Counted from the stretch's first letter, positions 6,819 through 16,503 are shown. The stretch: DNA of 64,000 nt from CAYXDO01 sp964463485 (GCA_964463485.1 CAYXDO010000013.1:45494-109493); one strand, 5' to 3'. Notes: a model not told the origin generated them from the letters alone. Translations and numbers: made by a program.

Positions 6819-9253
6819 AGAGTCGCGAGCACCCTCTCCCGCGCGAGTCCCTCGTGACGCCTTCGGTCGCGTGTGGTCACTGCGGGCTCGATGTACCTTC
6901 CGAGCGCGTCGAGCCAAACGGAGTCTCGTTCTGTTGCGACGGCTGCCGATCCGTCCACGCGATCCTCGAGAGCTCGAACCTCGAGGACTACTACCGCCAC
7001 CGGACCGAGTCTGCGCCACGCCCAGCGAAGGTTACCGGTCGAACCTACGAAGAGCTCGACCATCCGAAGCTCCTGGCGCTCCTTTCGCGCGAGGAGAACG
7101 GTCGGACCTCCGTGGAGCTCCAGCTCGAAGGCGTCCATTGCGCGGCGTGTGTGTGGCTCGTCGAGAAGCTGCCGAGTGTGGTCCCCGGGGTCACCGAGAG
7201 TAGGCTCGATCTCACCAGCGGGAGAGTTCGGCTCGGCTTCGACGCCGAGAGAGTCAGACTCTCCGAGATCGCGCGCGCGCTCGATCGAATGGGCTATCCA
7301 GTCCACCCGGCTCGAGGGCGTCGGGCTCGTGAAGAACGGACCGCGGAAGATCGTCGTTTTCTGATTCGGCTCGGCGTGGCTGGGTTCGTGGCCGGCAACG
7401 TCATGCTCATGGCCTTCGCGCTGTACGGCGGCGCATCGACGGGTATGGATCGGGAGCTCGAGAGTTTCTTCCGATTCCTGAGTCTCGCCGTCGCGACGCC
7501 GGGCATTCTGTACTCCGGATCGGTCTTCTTCAAGGGTGCCTATGCCGCGATCGTCACGCGCACTCCTCACATGGACCTTCCCGTAGCGATGGGGTTGTTG
7601 GCTGGTTACCTTCACGGCGCCTACTCGGTGATTCGAGGATCCGGAGAAGTCTACTTCGACTCCTTGTGCGTCTTGGTTTTCCTCCTCCTCGTCGGGCGCT
7701 GGCTTCAAGTCCGCCAGACCCGCCGCGCGGCGGACGCCGCCGATCTGCTCGATGCCTTGGCGCCGAGGACGGCGCGTCGCTTCGAGGACGGCACGGTCCA
7801 CGAGATCCCCGTCGAGGCGATCGTTCCGGGCGATAAGCTCGAGGTGCGGGCAGGTGACTCGGTTCCCGCAGATGCAAAGGTCTTGGTCGGGACGAGCGCG
7901 ATCGACGCCTCGCTCCTGACGGGAGAGTCACGGCCGATGGACGTCGGCCCGGGTGACCAGGTCTTCGCGGGTACGGTCAATCGGGCAGGGCGAATCGAAG
8001 TCCAAGCCACCGCGGCGGGCGAAGAGTCTCGGCTCGGTCAGCTCGTCAAGCTCGTCGAGGACCGAACTCGCAATCGAGGGGAGCTCGTCCGAGTCGCCGA
8101 TCGCCTCGCCGGTAAGTTCGTCGTCGGCGTCATCGCACTTTCGATCGTGACCTTCGTAGGTTGGTCGTTCGTAGACCCGGCGGTGGCGATCGATCGCGTG
8201 GTCGCGCTCTTGGTCGTCTCGTGTCCCTGTGCCCTGGGCCTTGCTACGCCGCTCGCGATCAGCGCGGCGATCGGAAAGGCCGCGCGTATGGGTGTGCTGA
8301 TCAAGGGCGGCGAAGCCGTGGAGCGCCTGGCCCAATCCGGGACTCTGTTCTTCGACAAGACCGGTACTCTCACCGAGGGTCGGCTCGAGGTTGTCTCGAC
8401 CGAGGGTGACGAGAGCCTGCTGCCGCTCGTCGCCGCCGCCGAGGCGCGCGTGAGTCACCCGATCGCCCGCGCCCTCGCTGCCGCGCGTGCTCCCGAGGGG
8501 ACCGTGGACTCAGTGGAGAACGAAGTAGGCGGAGGCATTCGGGCCACCGTGAGTGGTCGGACCCTGGTCGCGGGCTCCCCGGAGCTCGGCAAGTCGCAGG
8601 CGACGGAAGTGCCAGATTGGATTGTAACTCGCACGGCCGAGTGGTCGACTCGCGGAATCACGCCGGTCTGGGTGCTCGTAGACGGGCGAGCGGCCCTCTT
8701 GGTGGGACTCTTCGACTCGCTCCGCGCAGACGCGGCGGCCTGCGTTTTGCGAATCGAAAAGCTCGGTTTCAAGACTCGGATTCTCTCGGGTGACCACGTC
8801 GCAGTAGCGACTCGCGTGGCCGAGCAGGCCGGAATTCCCATCGCCGAAGGCGGTGCGAGCCCCGAAGTCAAGCTCCAGCGCGTCGAGGCCGCCCGCGCGC
8901 GCGGCGACAACGTCATCATGGTGGGCGACGGCGTGAACGACGCGGCTGCGCTGGCGGCCGCTTCGGTAGGAGTCGCGGTCCACGGCGGGGCCGAAGCGAG
9001 CCTTGCCGCAGCCCACGTCTACCTCGGAAATTCTGGGGTCACTCCGTTGGTCGAGCTCCTCGAAGGGGCCCGGCGAACGATGAAGGTCATTCATCGAAAC
9101 CTCGCCTTTTCGCTCGTCTACAACATCATCGCGACGACGCTGGCCGCGCTCGGCGTAGTAGGTCCGCTGGGAGCGGCCGTGCTGATGCCGATTTCCTCGC
9201 TCGTCGTCATTACGAGCTCATATCGTTCTCGAACCTTTGGAGGTCAGTCATGA
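6803..9253 (+). CDS. ccoI: Copper-exporting P1B-type ATPase CcoI
   Basis: Inner-membrane Cu+ pump that supplies copper for cbb3 assembly. Order of domains: an N-terminal Cys cluster (CGHCGLDV...FCCDGCRSVH, residues about 24-55); an HMA domain with GVHCAACVWLVEKLP; six to eight TMs with the CPC motif SCPCALGLATPLA; the phosphorylation site DKTGTLTEG; and the hinge GDGVNDAAALAAASVGVA. The ATG at 6803 gives 816 aa, starting just before the Cys cluster. The longer frame to 6503 runs inside the preceding gene and is arginine-rich shadow. It overlaps ccoS by ATGA. Confidence 0.95.
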   Translation: MSSSVESREHPLPRESLVTPSVACGHCGLDVPSERVEPNGVSFCCDGCRSVHAILESSNLEDYYRHRTESAPRPAKVTGRTYEELDHPKLLALLSREENGRTSVELQLEGVHCAACVWLVEKLPSVVPGVTESRLDLTSGRVRLGFDAERVRLSEIARALDRMGYPVHPARGRRAREERTAEDRRFLIRLGVAGFVAGNVMLMAFALYGGASTGMDRELESFFRFLSLAVATPGILYSGSVFFKGAYAAIVTRTPHMDLPVAMGLLAGYLHGAYSVIRGSGEVYFDSLCVLVFLLLVGRWLQVRQTRRAADAADLLDALAPRTARRFEDGTVHEIPVEAIVPGDKLEVRAGDSVPADAKVLVGTSAIDASLLTGESRPMDVGPGDQVFAGTVNRAGRIEVQATAAGEESRLGQLVKLVEDRTRNRGELVRVADRLAGKFVVGVIALSIVTFVGWSFVDPAVAIDRVVALLVVSCPCALGLATPLAISAAIGKAARMGVLIKGGEAVERLAQSGTLFFDKTGTLTEGRLEVVSTEGDESLLPLVAAAEARVSHPIARALAAARAPEGTVDSVENEVGGGIRATVSGRTLVAGSPELGKSQATEVPDWIVTRTAEWSTRGITPVWVLVDGRAALLVGLFDSLRADAAACVLRIEKLGFKTRILSGDHVAVATRVAEQAGIPIAEGGASPEVKLQRVEAARARGDNVIMVGDGVNDAAALAAASVGVAVHGGAEASLAAAHVYLGNSGVTPLVELLEGARRTMKVIHRNLAFSLVYNIIATTLAALGVVGPLGAAVLMPISSLVVITSSYRSRTFGGQS

Positions 9254-9387
9254 GTGTCATTTACATCGTCCTTCCGCTCGCGATCGTGATCGGCGCCGGT
9301 GCGCTGGCCGCCTTCATCTGGGCCACCCGATCCGGTCAGCTCGACGACTTGGAGACGCCGGCCCATCGAATCCTCACCGACGACTGA
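9250..9387 (+). CDS. ccoS: cbb3 oxidase maturation protein CcoS
   Basis: A 45-aa single-TM protein needed to insert cofactors into cbb3 oxidase. The translation starts MSVIYIVLPLAIVIGAGALA, continues AFIWATRSGQLDDLETPAHR and ends ILTDD. The G-Q-x-D-D-L-E-x-P sequence after the TM is the CcoS signature. The ATG overlaps the ccoI stop as ATGA, closing the operon. It is too short for routine ORF cut-offs. Confidence 0.95.
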   Translation: MSVIYIVLPLAIVIGAGALAAFIWATRSGQLDDLETPAHRILTDD

Positions 9388-9419
9388 GTGCGTCGATCTC
9401 CCGGATCGGAGGTCCCCGG

Positions 9420-10895
9420 TCAGCGGCGTGTGCGGAGCTCCTCGGCGAGAATCGAGGCGTTGCGGCGCGCCAACGCCATGACGGTGGCTTGTGGGTTCAC
9501 ACGCGGGGCGGTGGGCAGGATGCTGGCGTCGGCGATCGACAAGTCGGGCGCTCCGTGCACTCGACCAAAGGAATCGGTGACCGCACCCTCGCACTCTCGC
9601 CCCATGGGACACGACGACGTGAGGTGAATGGTCATGGGTCGGGCGTGGGTCGGCAGAGTATCTTCCAGACGGTCGATGTCTCTCTCTCTGGAAATCGGAC
9701 GATCTATGTCCAAGGCGGGGAGGAGCTCGGTTGCCCCCGCCGCGAGCAGCATTCGGCAGAGCCGCTTGGTCGCCGTCCCGAGCTCGACGAGAGACTCCTT
9801 GGTCCAGCGGGCCGTCACGACCGGATCGAGCGCACCGGGAACGACGTGGACAGCACCGTACAGATTATGGATTCTCGCGGCGTACCCCGCGACTCGCTCG
9901 AGGTCGCTCAGCCAATTCAACCCACCCGCGTGATGCACGAGCTCGAGCGCGAGGTGGGCGCGCCCGCTCACCGCACACTCTAGGTTGGTGCCTGGGCTGA
10001 ATTCGTCGACCATCGCGCCGGGGATTCTAGGCTTCGACCGACCCTTTTCGGTGGGATTCACTTCGTCGGCAAACCGAGCAACGACCTTCAGCGTCGCATG
10101 AAGCCCGAGGCTTCGCCCGGCTCGACGCAGCCCGCTGCGCCAGAGGATGGCTGGTGTGTGAATCGCGCCAGCCGCGAGCACGACGTTCCTGGCCTCGATC
10201 GTCATGGCTCGCGCCGGCGTCGTGGAGTCCGCCGTGGATCTAGAGCGGATGAGCCAGCGGGACTTGGATCTCTCGAGTCGAATGACTCGAACGCGAGGCA
10301 GCAGTCGCGCGCCCGCTCCGAGCGCGCGCGGGAGGTACGTCGTACTCATTCCTCGGCGGCGCTGACCGAGCTCCGAGTCGACGAGTGTACACCGAGCCTC
10401 GAACGACGGCCAGCCGAGGGCGGCCGCGCCCTCGTGAAGCTTGCGGCCCGCCGGCGTCGGCGGGCAGGCGTTGATTCCGCCGAGCTCGCGCTCGATCACG
10501 TCGTGGTGAGTGTCGAGGCCCTCCAGCCGAACTCCGTGGTTGTGCTCCCAGCGATCGAGCACGTCGGACGGCGTTCGAAACCAGAGCCCACCGTTGACCT
10601 CGCTGCCGCCGCCTACGCAGCGCCCTTCGACATAGGAGACCGTGGGCCGACCGATCGCAGCGGTAAGACCGCCATTTCGATACTTCGCTTCCATCTCGGC
10701 GGATGAGTACAGAGGCAACGACGCGGCTTCGATGAGAGCCCCCTCCTCGATCACGAGGACGTCGAAGCCTGCCTCGGCCAGCACCGTCGCGGCGACCGAG
10801 CCGCCGGGCCCCGACCCGATCACTGCGACATCCGTCGTGAGCCGGGTCGCCGGCCGAGTCACGACTCCGGCCTTCCACTCAGACTTCGGAGTCAT
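9420..10895 (-). CDS. GMC-family FAD oxidoreductase
   Basis: Predicted FAD-dependent dehydrogenase or oxidase of alcohols/sugars. The N-terminal dinucleotide fold shows DVAVIGSGPGGSVAATVLAE with the second-strand acidic pair VIEEG. The GMC signature is CVGGGSEVNGGLWFRTP. The C-terminal catalytic region has HLTSSCPMG and VNPQATVMALARRNASILAEE. No signal peptide is visible. It is third in a minus-strand unit: aminotransferase, 95-aa protein, then this gene, whose first 17 bp overlap the 95-aa gene's end. The substrate cannot be inferred from sequence. Confidence 0.88.
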   Translation of the reverse strand: MTPKSEWKAGVVTRPATRLTTDVAVIGSGPGGSVAATVLAEAGFDVLVIEEGALIEAASLPLYSSAEMEAKYRNGGLTAAIGRPTVSYVEGRCVGGGSEVNGGLWFRTPSDVLDRWEHNHGVRLEGLDTHHDVIERELGGINACPPTPAGRKLHEGAAALGWPSFEARCTLVDSELGQRRRGMSTTYLPRALGAGARLLPRVRVIRLERSKSRWLIRSRSTADSTTPARAMTIEARNVVLAAGAIHTPAILWRSGLRRAGRSLGLHATLKVVARFADEVNPTEKGRSKPRIPGAMVDEFSPGTNLECAVSGRAHLALELVHHAGGLNWLSDLERVAGYAARIHNLYGAVHVVPGALDPVVTARWTKESLVELGTATKRLCRMLLAAGATELLPALDIDRPISRERDIDRLEDTLPTHARPMTIHLTSSCPMGRECEGAVTDSFGRVHGAPDLSIADASILPTAPRVNPQATVMALARRNASILAEELRTRR

Positions 10896-11166
10896 CGAAC
10901 CACCTATAAATGACCAGACTCTCCACCAGCCTCAAAGCGTCGCGGCGGGCCTGAGTCCCCGAGTGTCGCAGCTCCAACGGGTTCTTCGTCAGGCGAAGGG
11001 AGAGCACGGCGGCCTGGATGGGTTGCCTCAGCACGTCGGGCGCGCGTCGGAGTTGGCCGGCGACGAAAGCCTTCGTGCTCGCTACCCGGCGAGTGTCGCT
11101 CGTGTCGATTTCATACTCTCGCAGGATGGCGTCCACGAGCGTCGACAGGGCCAACTCGAGGATCAT
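10879..11166 (-). CDS. Small helical protein linked to GMC oxidoreductase
   Basis: A 95-aa protein I do not recognise. It is predicted all-helical and cytoplasmic, with no Cys and no TM. Features are a Leu-rich N-terminus (MILELALSTLVDAILREYE), a basic centre and a C-terminal SLVIYRWFDDSEV. It overlaps the upstream aminotransferase by ATGA and the downstream GMC gene by 17 bp, so the three are almost certainly cotranslated. By analogy with two-subunit GMC dehydrogenases it could be a small partner subunit; that is inference from position only. Confidence 0.7.
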   Translation of the reverse strand: MILELALSTLVDAILREYEIDTSDTRRVASTKAFVAGQLRRAPDVLRQPIQAAVLSLRLTKNPLELRHSGTQARRDALRLVESLVIYRWFDDSEV

Positions 11167-12581
11167 CCGCGTCTCAGCTTCTCCGCGACGAACTCGGAGA
11201 CGAGCCGGACCCTTCCCCTGCCGACGGTCTCGTCGAAGGCGGCGAGGAAGCGATCGATCTCCTCGTCCGTCACGATCATCGAGGGGCAGAACATCAGCGG
11301 CATGTCTCGGTTCTGAAGAAAATACACGAGCACTCCGTGCTGATCATAAAGCCGGGAGACGACCGCGGCATTGACGATCTTGGGCAGGACGCGAGGATCG
11401 CCGAGGATCCGGGCCTCGAGCGCTTCGAGCCCGACCTCGACGAGCCTCGGAAGCGAAGTGTCGAGCACGACCCCCTGATAGCAGCCCTCCCCGCGAACCT
11501 CGCGAACGACGTCGCGGTGCGAAGCGGCGATCTTGTCTAGGCCTGCGTGGAGCCGCTGACCGATCTGTTTGGCCCTCGCGGGGTACCCATCGTCGACGAT
11601 CACGCGAATGGCTTCGATGGCCGTGGCGCACTCTTCGCCGAACGCGTTGTAGGTCGAACCGTGCAGCAGGGCGTCTTTGAGATCTCCGTAGGCGCGCTCG
11701 AACCACGGAGTCCGGGCCGTGTACGCGGAGATCGACGACTTTCCTCCGCCAAAAGTCTTCGACATCGTCAAAACGTCGGGAACGACTCCTGATTTTTGAA
11801 AGTGGAAGAGCTCGCCGGTCCAGCCCCAGCCGGACATGACTTCGTCGAAGATCAACGCGATGCCCTCGCGATCGGCGAGCGCGCGCAGGGCGCGCAGGTG
11901 CTCGTTGGAGCACTTCGTCAGGGTACTCACACTCATCGGCTCGACGATCAGCGCATAAATGTCGCACTCTCCTGACGAGGTTCGGTGCGCGCGAACGGCA
12001 TCTTCGACGGATCTCATGTCTCCGTACCGAAATGAAGCCGTGTGTTCGAGCCCTTGGAACCGGAACGGGACCTCCAAAGAGCCCGTGATGCTGCCGGCGC
12101 CGATGAGCTTGCCGTGGTACGAGATGTCGGCATGCAGCACGTGCCGGCGACGGCCGCCGTGCGCCTTGTAGGCCAGCTTGAGCGCCCCTTCGACGGCTTC
12201 CGCGCCGGAGGCCGCGAAGAAGCTCACGTCGAGGTCGGCCGGCAGGAGCGCCGCGATGTTCTTCGAGAGTCCGGCGACATACGGACACAGGAAGCTCTTG
12301 TGAACCTCCATCCGGTGCTGCTCCTGGTAGGCGCGCCGCGCCGCGAGGATTCGAGGGTGATTGTGACCGTGGCCGAGCACCCCGATGCCTCCGGTGAAAT
12401 CGAGGATCCGCCGGCCGTCCTGGGTGTCGATATACATGCCCTCGGCGCGAACGGCGAGGGTTTGGCCGAAACCGAACGAAGAGAGTAGGTCGACCTGGCC
12501 GGGGTTCACGAAGCGCCGATAGAGCTCACGCGTTTGCTGCGCATCCATGGCCGAGCAGTCATCTACGCTCAGGAGCCTCAT
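11163..12581 (-). CDS. Class III PLP-dependent aminotransferase
   Basis: Fold type I omega-aminotransferase or aminomutase-like enzyme. Visible are the substrate/cofactor region GRRILDFTGGIGVLGHGHNHP, the PLP-phosphate loop FFAASGAEAVEGALKLAYK, the aspartate motif LIFDEVMSGWGWTGE and the Schiff-base lysine in TMSKTFGGGKSS. The ATG at 12581 gives 472 aa; ATG 12548 (MDAQQTREL) is an alternative. The frame continues open to 12917, but that extension is antisense to miaE and is not used. It heads the aminotransferase/95-aa/GMC operon. The family is sure; the specific substrate is not. Confidence 0.88.
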   Translation of the reverse strand: MRLLSVDDCSAMDAQQTRELYRRFVNPGQVDLLSSFGFGQTLAVRAEGMYIDTQDGRRILDFTGGIGVLGHGHNHPRILAARRAYQEQHRMEVHKSFLCPYVAGLSKNIAALLPADLDVSFFAASGAEAVEGALKLAYKAHGGRRRHVLHADISYHGKLIGAGSITGSLEVPFRFQGLEHTASFRYGDMRSVEDAVRAHRTSSGECDIYALIVEPMSVSTLTKCSNEHLRALRALADREGIALIFDEVMSGWGWTGELFHFQKSGVVPDVLTMSKTFGGGKSSISAYTARTPWFERAYGDLKDALLHGSTYNAFGEECATAIEAIRVIVDDGYPARAKQIGQRLHAGLDKIAASHRDVVREVRGEGCYQGVVLDTSLPRLVEVGLEALEARILGDPRVLPKIVNAAVVSRLYDQHGVLVYFLQNRDMPLMFCPSMIVTDEEIDRFLAAFDETVGRGRVRLVSEFVAEKLRRG

Positions 12582-12666
12582 CGTAGTCACGTCGCGCGCC
12601 GGGGGGTCCGGGTCAAGCGCGGCGAAATTACTCACGCTCGAATCACAAACGTGAGAATGATTCCGG

Positions 12667-13239
12667 GTGCTCCGGCTGCTCGTCGACACGGACCCCGACT
12701 GGATTGGCATCGCGCTCACGGACCTCGACCAGATCCTCGTCGACCACGCCCACCTCGAAAAAAAGGCGGCTTCCCACGCCTTCGGAGTCCTCTTCAAGCA
12801 TCCCGAACAAGTGACGCTCCAGCGCCCTCTCGCCCGACTCGCGTGCGAGGAGCTCGGGCACTTCGAGCTCGTCCTCGACCACCTCGAACGCCGCGGCGGC
12901 AAGCTCGAACGAATCAAACCCGCGGCCTACGCGGGCAGGCTGCGCGCCATCGAGCGCGGCGAGCCGCACCGTCTCATCGACTCGCTGCTCATGGCCTCCG
13001 TCATCGAGGCGAGAAGCTGCGAGCGTATGAAGATCCTATCCGAGCATGTTCCTGACCAGGCGCTCGCGAAGATGTATCGAGGGTTGCTGGCGAGTGAGGC
13101 TCGACATCACCAGCTTTACGTGGACCTCGCGATTTCGATCTTTGGGGAGTCCCGCGCGATGTCGAGGCTAGCCGAGATCTTGGAGCATGAAGCGAAGATC
13201 ATCGGTAAAGCGCCCAGGGAGCCTCGCATCCACGGTTGA
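12667..13239 (+). CDS. miaE: tRNA-(ms2io6A)-hydroxylase MiaE
   Basis: Diiron monooxygenase that hydroxylates the isopentenyl group of ms2i6A37 in tRNA. The 190-aa four-helix ferritin-like protein shows DHAHLEKKAAS (first Glu), RLACEELGHFELVLDHL (ExxH), ASVIEARSCER and LLASEARHHQLYVD (second ExxH). These give the full set of carboxylate and His ligands. The GTG at 12667 begins MLRLLVDTDPDW. It is divergent from the aminotransferase operon with an 85-bp spacer. Confidence 0.93.
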   Translation: MLRLLVDTDPDWIGIALTDLDQILVDHAHLEKKAASHAFGVLFKHPEQVTLQRPLARLACEELGHFELVLDHLERRGGKLERIKPAAYAGRLRAIERGEPHRLIDSLLMASVIEARSCERMKILSEHVPDQALAKMYRGLLASEARHHQLYVDLAISIFGESRAMSRLAEILEHEAKIIGKAPREPRIHG

Positions 13240-13306
13240 ATGACTTCCTGCTCGAGCTCGATATCGCCGAATACGAGCACGATGATCACGAGCCAACGAG
13301 GACCGC

Positions 13307-14227
13307 TCAGCGGGCCACGAGCACGAGCCCCAAGGTCACGAACCCACAGATCCAACTCACCGGGTCCTTCAGCGCGAAGACCACCGGATCTTCGTCGAGC
13401 TCGGCCCGACCGGCGAGGAACCAGAGTCTCCCGAACCAATAGAGGAGCACCGGGCAAATCACGACCAGGAGCTCCGGATTCGAATAGAGATCTCGGGTGC
13501 TCGTACTCTGTGCGTACAACGCGAAGACCAACACGGCGAGCATGCCCGCGCTGACGCCGACCGTGCGCACCATGTCGAGGTCGTTCGGTCGATACGCGCG
13601 GCCATCGAGTGTGTCGTGAGGGTCCAGGGTCGATCCGCCGAGCTCGGCGTATCGCTTCGCGAACGCGAGTCCCGTCGAAAAAAACACCGCGAACACGAGC
13701 AGCCACGATGAAGGCTCCACCGCTGTGGCGAAGCCGCCAGCGATCACTCTCAGCGTGAACAACAGCGACAGGGTCACGACGTCGATGAGCAGCAGACGCT
13801 TCAGCACAAAGGTGTAGAGCGTGGACAGCGCGACATACACGGCCAAGCAGATCGAAAAAGCCTTCGGCAGCGTCCACGCAATGCCGAAGGCGAGGGCGAA
13901 GCACGAGCCCGCGATGGCCAAGGCGACGCCGGAGCTGAGCTGACCCGCCGCGATGGGGCGAGTCGCTTTGGTGGGGTGAGCTCGGTCGGCGCGAGCATCT
14001 CTCAGATCGTTGACCACGTACACGCCGGAAGCCGCGAGGGAGTAAGCGATGAAAGCGATCCCGAGGGGCTCGAGCACCTCCATGGAGAGGATTCGATGGC
14101 CGGAGATGGCTGGCACGGACAGCAGGGCGTTCTTGGCCCACTGATGAGGTCGAATCGCGCGCACCCATGCGGGCACGGACGAGCGCGCAGGAGCCGCGAC
14201 CGGGGAGCTATCGGGAAGAGCACCCAA
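13307..14227 (-). CDS. UbiA-family polyprenyl transferase (decaprenyl-P phosphoribosyltransferase-like)
   Basis: A 306-aa polytopic membrane enzyme. IRPHQWAKNALLSVP and the Asp-rich motif NDLRDARADRAHPTKATRP are typical of the subgroup that includes decaprenyl-phosphate 5-phosphoribosyltransferase. A second Asp motif appears as RYAELGGSTLDPHDTLDGR. About eight TMs can be drawn. It may make a polyprenyl-phosphate sugar donor. The divergent neighbour is a GT-C-like membrane protein, a plausible user of such donors. Exact substrate is inferred from subgroup motifs. Confidence 0.8.
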   Translation of the reverse strand: MGALPDSSPVAAPARSSVPAWVRAIRPHQWAKNALLSVPAISGHRILSMEVLEPLGIAFIAYSLAASGVYVVNDLRDARADRAHPTKATRPIAAGQLSSGVALAIAGSCFALAFGIAWTLPKAFSICLAVYVALSTLYTFVLKRLLLIDVVTLSLLFTLRVIAGGFATAVEPSSWLLVFAVFFSTGLAFAKRYAELGGSTLDPHDTLDGRAYRPNDLDMVRTVGVSAGMLAVLVFALYAQSTSTRDLYSNPELLVVICPVLLYWFGRLWFLAGRAELDEDPVVFALKDPVSWICGFVTLGLVLVAR

Positions 14228-14331
14228 CGACTTCAGCTATACAGCAGGTGCGCGACTCGACCCAAGCTCGCGACCGATCGACCTCGGTTCATGGGCGATA
14301 CGAAGTTGGAGGACCAACCGCTGCTTCGGTT

Positions 14332-16071
14332 ATGCTGGCCATCTTGCGACGGCTCTCGGGCCTCGGCGTCCACGCGCCCTTCGTCTTCTGCCTCATCGCG
14401 GCCTTCATCGCCGCGCAGCATTGGACCGGCGGTCTCGATTGGCCGTGCGAAGAAGACTTCTACCGCGACATGGGTTTCGCGCAGACGATCTTGGACGGGC
14501 GCTACGGAGAGGACCCTTTCTATCTCGGCGGGACGGTCTGGTACAACCCACTCGTTCATGCGCTCGTAGCGCTTCTGACCTTCGTCACCGGTGCGCCGCT
14601 CGAGGTCGTCTACACGCGCGCGGGCGCCTACCTCAACCTCGGCGTACCCATCACTTTTTACCTGCTGGCGGTGCGCCTCTTCGGAAATGTCGCCGGACTC
14701 TTCGCTGCCGTCGGGTTCCTGTTCCTCGGAGATCACTCGCACGTCTCCTACGTCAACAACGCGACCTACTCACCCTGGCTGTGGCCCGACAATCTCGCCC
14801 AGGGCCTTTTCTACGCGACCATGATTGCGTTTACGTCCATGTCGAGCGCGCCCGTCGGCACACGCGTACGGAAGGTCTGGGCGGCCGGAACGGGCGCGCT
14901 CCTCGGAGTCGCCGCTCTTGCCCACGCCGCGCCGGGAACGCTCGGCGCCATCGTGATCGCCGCCGTCCTTCTGTTTCGGGCGACAAAGGCCCACCTCGAG
15001 TCGCGCTCGGGCGAGCTCAGGTACCACCTCGCCGAGCTCGTGGCCATCGCACTCACCTCGATGGCGACGAGCTCGCCGTTTCTGATCTACATCGTCGGCC
15101 ACGCCCTCGAAGGGATCCACAACTGGGATCCCATGACTTGGGAGCCCGAGCTTCTGATGTGGACGCACCTCCCGGAGCTGCTCCGAGCGCAGCTCGCGCT
15201 CAAACCGATTGTCGCACTCATCGGCGGCGTGCTCCTGGTCCGGACGCGAGACCGCTTCGAACCGACACACCCGAGCGCGCGGCCCATCTTCTTCGTGTGG
15301 GTCGGGACCACGATCGCGTTCATCACATACAACGACTTGGCGCACGCCGCGATGGACACTTGGCGCGAGACCTGGCCGATCCTCGTCGGGAACTGGCACT
15401 TCGTCTTGTACACCAAGGCGGCCGAGTCTCTGGCGTTCGGCGTCGCCGCGAGCGTGGCGTGGGGCCGAGTCAAGCTGAGTCGCGAGCTGTCGGACCGATG
15501 GGTATGGGTAGCGGCGGGGGTGCTCGCCTTGGTCCATTATCCGAGCTACTGGAACGGCCAGGACCTCAAAGGAAACCACGCGGACGCCTCTTGGTGGTCT
15601 TCGCGCGAGGTACCCACTCTGATCCGCTGGATTCGTGGCAACACCCATCCCGACGACGTCTTCCTCTCCAGCGAGCGACAGGCCGTCTTCACGGTGGGTG
15701 CGACCGGTCGCAAGTCGGTGGTGCTCCCGACGAGCTTTGCGACTCCGTACGTGCCTCACCAGCCCCGAGCGGAAGCAAAGCTCGAGATGATCGCTCGAAT
15801 CGAGACCGGCGAAGGGGTGGAGCGGCTCAGGGAGCTCTTCGCTGAGTATGGGGTCCGTTTCGTGATTCTAGAGCCGTGGTCGGAGAAGCCTCGGCCCTTC
15901 GAGTTGACGAGTGTCCATCCGTCGCTGAGCTCGCTGCTCCGGCCGAGGTTCTCGATGGAGCGCTCGACGGGCTTTCTGAAAGGCCTTGGCCCCGATGCCC
16001 CCTGCTCGTGGGAACGCGTGGGCTGCCAAGCGACGGCGGGGCGCGTGGAGATCTACGAAGTCATCCCGTGA
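14332..16071 (+). CDS. Polytopic membrane protein, GT-C glycosyltransferase-like
   Basis: A 579-aa protein with about ten TM segments in the first 400 residues and a soluble C-terminal domain. After TM1 comes an acidic loop GLDWPCEEDFYRDMGFAQTI. Loop acidic residues at this position are typical of GT-C fold lipid-linked-sugar transferases. Later motifs are GDHSHVSYVNNATYSPWLWP and the C-terminal ERQAVFTVGATGRKSVVLPT. I chose ATG 14332 (MLAILRRLSG), directly before TM1; the upstream frame overlaps the promoter of the divergent UbiA gene. It is not matched to a named family by eye. Confidence 0.7.
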   Translation: MLAILRRLSGLGVHAPFVFCLIAAFIAAQHWTGGLDWPCEEDFYRDMGFAQTILDGRYGEDPFYLGGTVWYNPLVHALVALLTFVTGAPLEVVYTRAGAYLNLGVPITFYLLAVRLFGNVAGLFAAVGFLFLGDHSHVSYVNNATYSPWLWPDNLAQGLFYATMIAFTSMSSAPVGTRVRKVWAAGTGALLGVAALAHAAPGTLGAIVIAAVLLFRATKAHLESRSGELRYHLAELVAIALTSMATSSPFLIYIVGHALEGIHNWDPMTWEPELLMWTHLPELLRAQLALKPIVALIGGVLLVRTRDRFEPTHPSARPIFFVWVGTTIAFITYNDLAHAAMDTWRETWPILVGNWHFVLYTKAAESLAFGVAASVAWGRVKLSRELSDRWVWVAAGVLALVHYPSYWNGQDLKGNHADASWWSSREVPTLIRWIRGNTHPDDVFLSSERQAVFTVGATGRKSVVLPTSFATPYVPHQPRAEAKLEMIARIETGEGVERLRELFAEYGVRFVILEPWSEKPRPFELTSVHPSLSSLLRPRFSMERSTGFLKGLGPDAPCSWERVGCQATAGRVEIYEVIP

Positions 16072-16075
16072 CGAA

Positions 16076-16372
16076 TCAGCCTTTGATGATGACGCGTCCC
16101 GAGCGACCTTTCTTGCTCGTGGCGAGGTCCGCGGACTGAGACGGAGCGAGACCCAGCAGGGGCTCGATGGCGCCCTTGACGGGCTCGGTCGTTTCGAGCT
16201 GTGGCTTGCCGTGAAGCTTCTCCTCGAAGATCTCGTCGAAGGTCCGCTCGGCTTTGCCCTGAATGAGGCGGGCGTGGAGCTCCTTGCGCTCTTGGAGCTC
16301 CGCGAGGGCCTCGGGGCTGTTCATCATCCCCGTGCCGGCGAAGGTCTGGCGCTTTTCGATCCGGTCGGCCAT
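16076..16372 (-). CDS. Small charged protein of unknown function
   Basis: A 98-aa hydrophilic protein I do not recognise. It starts MADRIEKRQTFAGTG at 16372 and has a strongly helical, charged middle (SPEALAELQERKELHARLI, then TFDEIFEEKLHG) and a basic C-terminus ending GRSGRVIIKG. It has no signal peptide, TM or Cys. It converges with the GT-C-like gene (4-bp gap). The longer frame to 16447 adds an Arg-rich, unlikely N-terminus. Codon bias fits coding. Confidence 0.6.
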   Translation of the reverse strand: MADRIEKRQTFAGTGMMNSPEALAELQERKELHARLIQGKAERTFDEIFEEKLHGKPQLETTEPVKGAIEPLLGLAPSQSADLATSKKGRSGRVIIKG

Positions 16373-16503
16373 GGAACGATGATGACGTCTTGGCCCGACA
16401 GGAGCAAGCGCGATCCAACGTTGACGGGACCCTGCAACTCGGGACAAGCCGAGAGTCGTGTCTGATGGTGGACAAGGAGCCTCGTGATACGGTCGGAGCG
16501 AGC

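Noticed and set aside
12582..12917. N-terminal extension of the aminotransferase
   Set aside because: It runs antisense through miaE, is Ser/Arg-rich and precedes the normal start of the family.
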